From Pasteurellaceae bacterium RH1A (GTDB lineage: Bacteria; Pseudomonadota; Gammaproteobacteria; Enterobacterales; Pasteurellaceae), in NCBI GenBank assembly GCA_012221805.1, contig CP015195.1:2155771-2219770 (forward strand): 64,000 nt of DNA, written 5' to 3'. A program made the position numbers and the translations under genes. The notes beneath the pieces are model-generated. The model was not told the origin of the DNA. It did not search any database and saw nothing but the letters and a program-made list of their open reading frames with translations. Positions 9,169 to 16,655 of the stretch are shown piece by piece. Numbering within the stretch: position 1 is the first letter of the stretch; every line of letters starts with the position of its first letter.

Positions 9169-9680
9169 GAAACTGGCTAAGCTCCTATTATTTGGCCCCC
9201 TATCACCCGATTTTTATGGGGCTGACCTTCTTGCAGCAGCGTTTTTACCTGATTTTGCTGGCCTTAAGTTTAAGCCTTCTGCTTCCGCTTAGTCAGTATT
9301 GGCAGCATGTGCAGGAGGAGCAACGACTGAGTTTAACAGGGGAGCAGTTAGCCCAAGACATCCATCAACAAACCAGCCTCCTAGCCAGCCTAAGTCAGAA
9401 TAAACAGGCTCTGCAACAGGCCAACCTCAGGGCCATAAACCAGGATCTAAACCAAATTTTAGACCAAGGCCAGGCCAGGTTAGATAATATCCACTGGCAG
9501 CTGGGCAACCAAAAATCGGCCAGTTTGGTTTTTAGCCAAGACAGCCAAAAAAGTTTTGAGATTATCAGGCAGCTTAATCAGCTGGAAAAGATTGCTTTGA
9601 AGGAAATTTACCTTTTTAAACTCAATGAAAACCGCCAAATTCAAAATGAAATTACCCTTTCTGTTAAGGATTCACCATGA
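9165..9680 (+). CDS. comC: Competence protein ComC (PilO-like)
   Basis: A 171-residue protein with one transmembrane segment (FYLILLALSLSLLLPLS, about residues 27-43), followed by a glutamine-rich coiled coil and a short folded tail. PilO-type proteins pair with PilN and link the inner-membrane platform to the lipoprotein PilP. It overlaps comB and comD by four bases each. Assignment rests on topology and operon position. Confidence 0.86.
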   Translation: MRNWLSSYYLAPYHPIFMGLTFLQQRFYLILLALSLSLLLPLSQYWQHVQEEQRLSLTGEQLAQDIHQQTSLLASLSQNKQALQQANLRAINQDLNQILDQGQARLDNIHWQLGNQKSASLVFSQDSQKSFEIIRQLNQLEKIALKEIYLFKLNENRQIQNEITLSVKDSP

Positions 9681-10069
9681 AAAAATACCTTTTATGTTCT
9701 TTAATTAGCCTACCCCTTTGGGCCGATCCTTTTTATGCCGAAGAAATAAGCCAAGGCCAAACCCAACAAGCGGATCAAAATAGCCCAGAATCTGCAAAAA
9801 TAGCTTGTCAGCCGTTGGGGAAAATTAATGCTTTGGATATTCAAACGGCCTTTAGTGAATTACGTTTAATTGGTATTTTAAAAAGGGAAGATAACTTCAA
9901 GGCCATTTTTATGGACAAGCAGGAAAATTTATTGGGTTTTCAAGCCAATGATTATTTAAGGGAGCAGGGCATTCAATTTAGCCAGATTGACTTCGGCGGC
10001 CTCAAATATATTGATTGGCATAAAACTCAAGCCTGCGACCAGCCCCACCAGGTTAACCTTAAATTATAG
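9677..10069 (+). CDS. comD: Competence protein ComD (PilP-like)
   Basis: A 130-residue exported protein. The signal peptide is MKKYLLCSLISLPLWA. The rest carries a PilP-like beta-rich stretch (LRLIGILKREDNFKAIFMDKQENLLGFQANDYL), the part that in PilP docks on the secretin. Two cysteines (IACQ and QACDQ) could form a disulfide. No clear lipobox is seen, unlike classic PilP. It starts inside the end of comC and stops eight bases before comE. Confidence 0.86.
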   Translation: MKKYLLCSLISLPLWADPFYAEEISQGQTQQADQNSPESAKIACQPLGKINALDIQTAFSELRLIGILKREDNFKAIFMDKQENLLGFQANDYLREQGIQFSQIDFGGLKYIDWHKTQACDQPHQVNLKL

Positions 10070-10077
10070 GAGTTTTT

Positions 10078-11403
10078 ATGAGACGACTTGTTATTTTGCT
10101 GAGCCTGATCAGTGCCAGCCTGCTTGCCCAGCCCCTTTCTTTAGCCCTTAAAGAGGCGCCAACGGAAAAGATCATCGCCTTTTTGGCCGAAGAAATGGAT
10201 AAAAACCTAGTTATTCAGGGCAGCCTTGAGCAGAAGCCCATTACCCTGCGCTTGCAAAACAGCAGCTTTGAACAGGCCCTCAACCATATAGCCAAGGCCA
10301 AAAATTTGACCATTAAAAAGGAGGAGGATATTTTCTATGTGGCACAAAAAAGCCAGACAGAAAACCCGCCTCTTTTGCAAGAAATACCCGATTTTGCCCC
10401 GCTTGTTAGCCCGCAAGTAACACCTATTAACAGCCCACCCAAGCTGGTGACCAAGACCGTCCAGCTCCACTATGCCAAGGCCTCGGAGGTGATTGAGTCC
10501 CTGACCAAGGGCAGTGGCAATTTCCTAAGCGAGAATGGCTACCTCCACTTTGATGATCGCTCCAACCAGTTGATTATTAAGGACTCGGCCGCCTCCCTTA
10601 AGCAGATCCTGCCCCTGATAGAGAAGCTGGATCAGCCCACCCAACAGATCGCTATTGAAGCCCGCATTGTCACCATCAGCAGCGAAAACCTTAAAGAATT
10701 GGGCGTGCGTTGGGGGCTATTCAATCCCACCGAAGGGGCGCATAGGCTGGCGGGCAGCTTTGAGGGCAATGGGCTAGCAACCAATAATCTCAATGTCAAT
10801 TTCCCCATCAACAATGCGGCCTCGGTTGCCCTGCAAGTGGCCACCATCAACAGCCGTATGCTGGACTTGGAGCTAACGGCCTTGGAGCGGGAAAATTCAG
10901 TGGAAATCATCGCCAGCCCCAAACTTCTGACCACCAACAAGCAGCGGGCCAGCATCAAGCAGGGAACGGAAATCCCCTATGCCTACTACAACAGCAAGGA
11001 TGAGCTGTCCGAGCTGGAATTTCGGGAGGCCGTTCTGGGCCTAGAGGTCACGCCGCACCTGTCTAAGAACAACCAGATCCTGCTGGACTTGATTGTCAGC
11101 CAAAACTCGCCCAACAATTCTAGCCAAAACAGCAACCAGATGGTGACCATCGACAAGCAGGAAATCAATACTCAGGTCTTTGCTCAACATGGTCAGACCA
11201 TCGTCTTGGGCGGCATTTTCCAACACCTGATTTCAAGGGGCGAGGACAGGGTGCCGGTTTTGGGGTCTATTCCGGTTATCAAGCACCTTTTTAGCAAAAG
11301 CCGAGATCAGATTTCCAAGCGGGAGCTGGTGATCTTTGTAACCCCTTACATTATAAAATCTGAACCGCTGGTGCCGATGAAAAAGAAATCCAAGCAAAAA
11401 TAG
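10078..11403 (+). CDS. comE: Competence secretin ComE (PilQ family)
   Basis: Outer-membrane secretin through which the competence pilus extends and DNA enters. It has 441 residues, close to the H. influenzae ComE. The signal peptide is MRRLVILLSLISASLLA. Next come an STN/N0-like domain (PTEKIIAFLAEEMDKNLVI), an N1 domain around 130-180, and the C-terminal secretin beta domain with GTEIPY, LEVTPHLSKNNQI and VLGGIFQ through VPVLGSIPVIKHLFS. An SD-like AGGAG precedes the ATG. The comF gene that ends this operon in H. influenzae is not here. A repeat block and nusB follow. Confidence 0.95.
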   Translation: MRRLVILLSLISASLLAQPLSLALKEAPTEKIIAFLAEEMDKNLVIQGSLEQKPITLRLQNSSFEQALNHIAKAKNLTIKKEEDIFYVAQKSQTENPPLLQEIPDFAPLVSPQVTPINSPPKLVTKTVQLHYAKASEVIESLTKGSGNFLSENGYLHFDDRSNQLIIKDSAASLKQILPLIEKLDQPTQQIAIEARIVTISSENLKELGVRWGLFNPTEGAHRLAGSFEGNGLATNNLNVNFPINNAASVALQVATINSRMLDLELTALERENSVEIIASPKLLTTNKQRASIKQGTEIPYAYYNSKDELSELEFREAVLGLEVTPHLSKNNQILLDLIVSQNSPNNSSQNSNQMVTIDKQEINTQVFAQHGQTIVLGGIFQHLISRGEDRVPVLGSIPVIKHLFSKSRDQISKRELVIFVTPYIIKSEPLVPMKKKSKQK

Positions 11404-11439
11404 GGGAAGTTATGGTAGAATTTGCGGTCTTTTGCTTAC

Positions 11440-11675
11440 TCCCTCCCCCGCTTGCGGGGGAGGGCGGGGGTGGGGGATTGAGCGAAGCTCAAGATTCAAA
11501 CGGGCCAAAGCATCTAAACTATTTGATCGCCCCATACGAGCCGTATGGGGTTACTCAAACTAAGCCGTTCCACGGCTTAAAGCCACAGCGTGGCTTAGCT
11601 AAGTAAGCCTGCACGGCTCGTGCTAGGTTATGTTAGTCCCCCACCCTAACCCTCCCCCGCAAGCAGGGGAGGGGA
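11440..11675. repeat. REPIN-like element, CCCTCCCCCGC family, with internal hairpin chain
   Basis: The arms at 11440-11476 and 11637-11675 are inverted copies of the GC-rich palindrome. The interior holds further perfect hairpins in series: CCCCATACG/CGTATGGGG (11530-11550), AAGCCGT/ACGGCTT (11562-11578), AAGCCAC/GTGGCTT (11580-11597) and GCACG/CGTGC (11611-11623). Frames reading through this block lack coding features. It separates comE from nusB. Confidence 0.85.
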
Positions 11676-11704
11676 TTTTATTTCTAGTGTACAACAGAGG
11701 TTAT

Positions 11705-12118
11705 ATGAAAATTTCTCCCCGTCGCCGTGCCAGAGAATGTGCGGTGCAAGCCATTTATTCTTGGTATATCTCCCAAAACAATATCGAAGAGGTTGAATTA
11801 GCCTTTGTCACCGATCAGGACATGAAGGGCGTGGATATGCCCTACTTCCGCAAGCTCCTGCGAGGCGTAGTGGACAATGTGGAAAGCATCGACCATGCCC
11901 TGCGTCCCTACTTAGACCGTGGCGAAGACGAGGTCGATCCGATTGAACGCTCCATCCTCCGCCTGTCTGCCTATGAGCTGCTTTATGAAGCCGATGTGCC
12001 TTATAAGGTGGTGATTAACGAGGGCATCGAGGTGGCCAAGGTCTTTGGTTCAGACGACAGCCACAAGTACATCAACGGCATTTTAGACAAGCTGGCTCCG
12101 GCACTCGGACGTAAATAG
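11705..12118 (+). CDS. nusB: Transcription antitermination factor NusB
   Basis: RNA-binding antitermination factor that, with NusE (S10), binds boxA RNA of rRNA leaders. It has 137 residues from ATG 11705, preceded by AGAGG. The upstream extension of the frame runs through repeat DNA and is rejected. Family motifs [35 protein letters not shown] and [32 protein letters not shown] are all present. thiL starts two bases after the stop, matching the conserved nusB-thiL-pgpA order of gammaproteobacteria. Confidence 0.97.
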   Translation: MKISPRRRARECAVQAIYSWYISQNNIEEVELAFVTDQDMKGVDMPYFRKLLRGVVDNVESIDHALRPYLDRGEDEVDPIERSILRLSAYELLYEADVPYKVVINEGIEVAKVFGSDDSHKYINGILDKLAPALGRK

Positions 12119-12120
12119 AC

Positions 12121-13056
12121 ATGGGCGAGTTCGACCTGATTGAGCGCTATTTCAAGCGTAGCCCGCACATCGGTGACGATTGTGCGGTTTTGAGCCTTCC
12201 TCCAGGTCAGCAACTTGCCATTAGCACCGACACGCTTGCCGTCAATACCCATTTCCTGCCGGATATTGACCCTGCTCATCTGGCCCATAAGGCCGTGGCG
12301 GTCAATTTAAGCGACTTAGCTGCCATGGGGGCCAACCCTAAATGGGTTTCCCTGGCCCTGACCCTGCCCAATCTTGATGAAGCCTGGCTGGCCGCCTTTA
12401 GCCAGTCGCTTTTTGCTATCTTGGATCGCTATCAGGTCGATCTGATTGGGGGCGACACCACCAAGGGGGCCTTGTCTATTACGCTTACCGCCCAGGGCTG
12501 GCTGCCGGAAGGCTTAGGGCTTTTTCGGCATCAGGCTCAAGTGGGGGATTGGATCTATGTATCGGGCTTTCTAGGCGACAGTGCTGCTGGCTTGAAACTT
12601 CTACTTGAGGGCAAAAAAGCTGACAATCCAGCTCAACAATATTTATTCGCCCGCCACCTCCGCCCTACCCCTCGGGTGGAACTGGGGCAGATCTTACGGG
12701 CTTATTGTGCCTGTGCCATCGATATTTCAGATGGTCTTTTAGCAGACCTAAGCCATATTCTTAAAAGAAGTCAGGTGGGCGCAGCACTTTCTGTGGAAAA
12801 CCTGCCGATTTCGCCCCAACTTCAAGCTCTTTTCCCACAAGAGGCCGAGACCTTGGCCCTCACTGGTGGGGAAAACTACGAGCTTTGTTTTACCGTCAGT
12901 GAAGAAAATCGCCAGGCTCTGGAAGAAGCCCTTGCCGGCCTTGATGTGGCCTGCACCTGTATCGGGCGGGTAACCACAAGCGGTCTCGTTTTGCAAAAAA
13001 ATGGCAAATCTTACCCGCTTCCAGATCAAAAGGGCTTTGATCATTTTGGTGAGTAA
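12121..13056 (+). CDS. thiL: Thiamine-monophosphate kinase
   Basis: Makes thiamine diphosphate from thiamine monophosphate with ATP, the last step of the thiamine pathway. It has 311 residues. The N-terminal GEFDLIERYF and IGDDCAVL, then HFLPD, KAVAVNLSDLAAMGA and the metal-binding GGDTTKG mark the PurM-like fold. DISDGLLADL and the late GGENYELCFTV are also typical. The frame ends just before pgpA (ATG 13058). It works downstream of the riboswitch-controlled thiDE/tenA salvage genes at 35-38.8 kb in this window. Confidence 0.97.
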   Translation: MGEFDLIERYFKRSPHIGDDCAVLSLPPGQQLAISTDTLAVNTHFLPDIDPAHLAHKAVAVNLSDLAAMGANPKWVSLALTLPNLDEAWLAAFSQSLFAILDRYQVDLIGGDTTKGALSITLTAQGWLPEGLGLFRHQAQVGDWIYVSGFLGDSAAGLKLLLEGKKADNPAQQYLFARHLRPTPRVELGQILRAYCACAIDISDGLLADLSHILKRSQVGAALSVENLPISPQLQALFPQEAETLALTGGENYELCFTVSEENRQALEEALAGLDVACTCIGRVTTSGLVLQKNGKSYPLPDQKGFDHFGE

Positions 13057-13057
13057 C

Positions 13058-13534
13058 ATGAATAAACAACCCAACCTTAAAAACCCTATTCACTTCCTGG
13101 CCTTGGGCTTTGGCTCTGGCCTACTCAAACCCGCTCCAGGCACCTGGGGCAGTTTGGCAGGCCTGATCTTGGCCATTTGCCTCTGGCAACTGATCCCATC
13201 CAGCTTCTTTTTTATGTTGCTAACTCTGGTCAGTTTTGTGGCAGGTTGTCATATTTGTAGCCGAGCCAGTGAAGACTTTGGTCTGCATGATGATGGGCGG
13301 ATTGTCTGGGACGAAATTGTCGCCATCTTCCTTATGTTTGCCTTTTTGCCCCACTATAATTTGACCTATTATCTGCTGGCCTTCGCCAGCTTCCGCCTCT
13401 TTGATATTCTCAAGCCCTACCCCATCAAGCACCTAGATGAAAGGTTGGAAAGCGGCCTGGGCATTATGGTGGACGATATTTTGGCGGCAGTTTATGCCCT
13501 GCTTTCCCTCTACTTGATTGACTGGATTTTCTAA
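13058..13534 (+). CDS. pgpA: Phosphatidylglycerophosphatase A
   Basis: Inner-membrane phosphatase converting phosphatidylglycerol phosphate to phosphatidylglycerol. It has 158 residues from ATG 13058, one base after the thiL stop. A longer in-frame start at 13001 lies inside thiL and is unnecessary. Signature pieces: LGFGSGLLKPAPGTWGSLAGL at the N-terminus (the catalytic PgpA motif), DDGRIVWDEIVA in the middle, FDILKPYPIKHLDE and the C-terminal MVDDILAAVYALLSLYLI. Several membrane helices are evident. Confidence 0.96.
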   Translation: MNKQPNLKNPIHFLALGFGSGLLKPAPGTWGSLAGLILAICLWQLIPSSFFFMLLTLVSFVAGCHICSRASEDFGLHDDGRIVWDEIVAIFLMFAFLPHYNLTYYLLAFASFRLFDILKPYPIKHLDERLESGLGIMVDDILAAVYALLSLYLIDWIF

Positions 13535-13535
13535 G

Positions 13536-14168
13536 ATGCTCTGGACCATTTTTCTTGTGCAACTGGTCGGCCTGCTCAGCCCTGGCCCCGATTTCTTTTA
13601 TGTCAGCCGCAAGGCAGCCAGCTCCACCACCCGCAATGCCTTGTTGGGCTCGCTGGGCATTTGTATTGGTGTCGGGGTTTGGGCGGTGGTGGCCCTGTTT
13701 GGCCTGGCTTTTTTAAGTAAGAGTGCGGATCTTGTCCAATATATCATTATGGTCTTGGGTGGTGGCTTCTTAGTCCGAATGGGCATTAAGATGGTGCAGG
13801 TTCGGGAAAATGCCCAGTTTAAGGTCAGTCAGGAAAAAATCCAACCGACTTCAGCTTGGACAGAAATCAAAAACGGCCTGATGGTCAATATTTCCAATGC
13901 CAAAATTGCGGTCTTTTTCAGCAGCGTGATGTCGGGCTATGTGTCCCAGCTCAATCAACTCAGCGATCTCTTGGCCGTGCTGGCCATTTTGGTCTTTAGT
14001 GCCTTGGTTTACTTTATCCTCTTGGTCTTCCTCTTTTCCAGAAGCAAGGTGCGCCAGTTCTATTCCAAGTACAGCCGTTATATTGATAATGGCGCAGGTC
14101 TGATCTTTATCCTCTTTGGCGGCGAACTCATTTACCACGGCTTGGTTGGTATTTTTGCTTCGTATTAA
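13536..14168 (+). CDS. LysE/RhtB-family amino acid exporter
   Basis: A 210-residue inner-membrane translocator with about six hydrophobic segments. The family signature LLSPGPDFFYVSRKAASS follows the first helix, and an FLVRMGIKMVQ segment and a NISNAKIAVFFSSVMS stretch correspond to the conserved LysE core. The true start is ATG 13536, one base after the pgpA stop. A TTG 18 bases upstream is unlikely. A LysE-type gene follows pgpA in H. influenzae too. The exported amino acid (homoserine, threonine, others) cannot be told. Confidence 0.92.
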   Translation: MLWTIFLVQLVGLLSPGPDFFYVSRKAASSTTRNALLGSLGICIGVGVWAVVALFGLAFLSKSADLVQYIIMVLGGGFLVRMGIKMVQVRENAQFKVSQEKIQPTSAWTEIKNGLMVNISNAKIAVFFSSVMSGYVSQLNQLSDLLAVLAILVFSALVYFILLVFLFSRSKVRQFYSKYSRYIDNGAGLIFILFGGELIYHGLVGIFASY

Positions 14169-14220
14169 GGGCTTTCAATATTAGCGGTTATCGTGATCGT
14201 CTAATGTACGGAAATATAGT

Positions 14221-14386
14221 TCCCCTCTTTAGCAAAGAGGGGTTAGGGGAGATTTGGCAGGAGTGATAACGGAGTGAGAGAATGATTAGTCAGAAATTAT
14301 CTTGTTTGTTTCTTCTCCAAAAATAGCCCTCTCGTTGCTATTTCTTCTGCCAAATCTCCCCCTGCCCCTCTTTGCTAAAGAGGGGA
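14221..14386. repeat. MITE/REPIN-like element, CCCCTCTTTAGC family, copy A
   Basis: A 166-bp element with 40-bp terminal inverted repeats (14221-14260 and 14347-14386) that differ only in three adjacent bases (TTA against CAG). The outer part of each arm is itself a palindrome (CCCCTCTTT-AGC-AAAGAGGGG). The interior resembles the reverse complement of the second copy at 40601-40770 (for example AACGGAGTGAG next to the left arm). No coding capacity. Confidence 0.88.
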
Positions 14387-14436
14387 GTTGTTCAAAGGTT
14401 CTTCATCCCCTATCATTCTTTATCAATAACTCTTCC

Positions 14437-16377
14437 CTAAGCTGCCTCAATTTCCTGAATGGATTTGAGGTAGTTTTCGTATTGTTGCAGGATATCAGCG
14501 ATAAGCTGGTTCTTGTTGAAATATTCCACATCATAACTCTTTTCTTGGTGATTGAAGAAGGTCATGGGCACCAAGATTTCTGTCCTTTCCTCCTGCTCAT
14601 CAAGGGTTTCCTGTAGGCTTAAATGAATGCCGTAAATAAAGGGATGCACGCTGCCGCTGTCAATCTGGAAGACCAACTTGGGTTGGGGCAGTTCCCACTG
14701 GGCTTCAATGTGGACGTTTAATTCATAGCGGCCGATCAGTTCTTGGCGTAATTCCCGCATGGCTGGCAGGGCGATGTGCTTGAGGAAGGTGAACATATCC
14801 TGCTCATCAGTTTGGTTGATCATCTGATCGAGGCGGGTTTTCCAGTTTTCAGGCGTCCAAGACAGGCTGGTTTGGTTGAATTTTTGGTGGAAGTAGGCAT
14901 AGTCCATCCGCACCCCCTTGAGCAGGCTAACTCCCATGCCCAGCATCAGCACCACAAAGGGCAGGGAGAAGATGAGCATGGTGGCCTGTAGGGCATCAAT
15001 GCCGCCAATTTCCAATAACACCAGGGTGGTTATGGCCATAATCCCGCCCCACATCATAGCCTGCCAGCGGGGGGAAACCAGGCTTTTATCACGGGAGGCA
15101 ATGTTGTTGAGAATGTAGATCCCAAAATCGATGGTGGTGATAAAAAAGAGCACGATAATCACAAAGGCCATGAGCTGGGTAAGTGAGGTCAAGGGCAGGT
15201 ATTCCAAGAAGGTAAAGAGCAGCTTACCCACATCATTGACCAAGCTGTCTAGGCCCTCAGGGGCCAGGTATTGATTGACCCAAATAACCCCGTTGCCGAA
15301 AACCGTAAACCAGAGGATAAAAAAGAGGCTGGGGACAATCAGCACGCCTAGGATAAATTCCCGAATGGTGCGGCCCCGAGAAATACGGGCGATAAAGATG
15401 CCAAAGGCTGGTGCCCAGGAAAACCACCAGGCCCAATACAGCACTGTCCAGTCAGAAAACCAGGCGGCATTATGTGGCTCATAAACATAGGTCTTAAAGC
15501 CGCTGCCAATGAGGCTGCTTAGGTAAAAGCCGATGTTTTCAGTAAAGGCATTGAGCAGGTAGGCGGTTGGCGCTAGGGCCAAGATCAGAAGCATAAAGGC
15601 AATGGTCAGCACCAGGTTAAATTCACTGATGATACGAAAGCCCTTGGCAATGCCTTGCAGGGAAATGAGGACAGCAATCACAAACACGCCGATGAGAATA
15701 AAGGACACGCCAGACTGATTGGGCGAAAGTAAGCCAATGCTCTCTAGGGCAGAAGAAACCCGAATGGCGCTGTAGGCTAGGGTGGTGACCACGCCAAAGA
15801 GGGTGGTGCAAAGGCCTAGAATGTCGATTAGATCGCCCAGTTTACCGTCAATTTTCTGCTTAAAAAGTGGGTAAAAACAGGAGCGTAGGGACAGGGGTAG
15901 CTTATAGCGGAAGCCGAAATAGGCAATGGCCAGGGCAATCAGGCCATAAATGGCCCAGGCGCTGACACTCCAGTGGAAAATACTATGAAAGAGGGCCGAG
16001 CGGGTGACCTCTTCAGGGGCCAAGGGGGAAAGAAAATGGGCCAAGGGTTCGGCTACGCCCAAGAAGATGATCCCGATCCCCATACCTGCGGTAAAGAGCA
16101 GGGCAAACCAGGATCCGAAGCCAAATTCGGCCTCTTCATCGTCCTGGCCCAGCTTGATGTCACCATAGCGGCTTAGGGCCAGGAAGATGAGAAAAAAGAG
16201 AAAAAGGGCGCTACTTAACACATAAAACCAGCTAAAGCGGCTGAAAATATAGGCCTTGGCCTGATTAAGGGCGGCTAGGGCTTGTTGGGTGTCGAACAAG
16301 ACCAAGGCCAGGATCAGGGCGCAAAAGAGCAGGCTGGTCAGCACAACGGGGAGGTTGAAGGTGGTGTTAAGTTTCAT
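14437..16377 (-). CDS. BCCT-family choline/betaine transporter, BetT-like (1)
   Basis: A 646-residue inner-membrane carrier of the betaine/choline/carnitine family with 12 predicted helices. The signature YWAWWFSWAPAFGIFIARISRGRTIRE (helix 8 region) has the tryptophan box that binds trimethylammonium groups, and GMGIGIIFLGVAEPL matches the helix 3 glycine-rich segment. After the last helix about 150 hydrophilic residues remain, as in E. coli BetT (about 677 residues), where the cytosolic tail senses osmolarity. A paralogue is encoded just upstream on the same strand. Substrate choice between choline and betaine is not resolved. Confidence 0.93.
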   Translation of the reverse strand: MKLNTTFNLPVVLTSLLFCALILALVLFDTQQALAALNQAKAYIFSRFSWFYVLSSALFLFFLIFLALSRYGDIKLGQDDEEAEFGFGSWFALLFTAGMGIGIIFLGVAEPLAHFLSPLAPEEVTRSALFHSIFHWSVSAWAIYGLIALAIAYFGFRYKLPLSLRSCFYPLFKQKIDGKLGDLIDILGLCTTLFGVVTTLAYSAIRVSSALESIGLLSPNQSGVSFILIGVFVIAVLISLQGIAKGFRIISEFNLVLTIAFMLLILALAPTAYLLNAFTENIGFYLSSLIGSGFKTYVYEPHNAAWFSDWTVLYWAWWFSWAPAFGIFIARISRGRTIREFILGVLIVPSLFFILWFTVFGNGVIWVNQYLAPEGLDSLVNDVGKLLFTFLEYLPLTSLTQLMAFVIIVLFFITTIDFGIYILNNIASRDKSLVSPRWQAMMWGGIMAITTLVLLEIGGIDALQATMLIFSLPFVVLMLGMGVSLLKGVRMDYAYFHQKFNQTSLSWTPENWKTRLDQMINQTDEQDMFTFLKHIALPAMRELRQELIGRYELNVHIEAQWELPQPKLVFQIDSGSVHPFIYGIHLSLQETLDEQEERTEILVPMTFFNHQEKSYDVEYFNKNQLIADILQQYENYLKSIQEIEAA

Positions 16378-16407
16378 ATTGGTCTATTTGGTCTATAACC
16401 TATTTCC

Positions 16408-16596
16408 GATGGCGCCAGCCTCCAGGCTGGTGCCGATATTTGCCTTCAAAACGATATTATATAGCAAAAGCTAAAAGACGGTTGCGGAGACGGTCAGTGA
16501 GCTTGTCGAACTGTTATCGAAGCATTAGTTCAACCATAAGTCTTTTAGCATTTTTCTGCACAAACAGGAAGCACCAGCGAGGGCGCTGGCGCTATC
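16408..16596. repeat. REPIN-like pair, GCGCCAGC family, with nested 80-bp palindrome
   Basis: The arms at 16408-16434 and 16571-16596 belong to the GCGC(C/A)AGC hairpin family but are unusually far apart. Between them 16470-16549 is a separate long inverted repeat: GCTAAAAGACGGTTG is mirrored by CAACC(ATAA)GTCTTTTAGC, followed by a T-rich stretch. It lies between the two BCCT genes. No coding frame of merit is seen in this gap. Confidence 0.82.
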
Positions 16597-16655
16597 TTTC
16601 ATGGGTTTTGCGGGAAAAACTTGCAAATTTTTGCCCAATTTCCCCCGCTTGTTGG

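Noticed and set aside
11412..11704. Plus-strand open frame after comE and N-terminal extension of nusB
   Set aside because: Both run through inverted repeats and hairpins. nusB has a good start and ribosome binding site at 11705.
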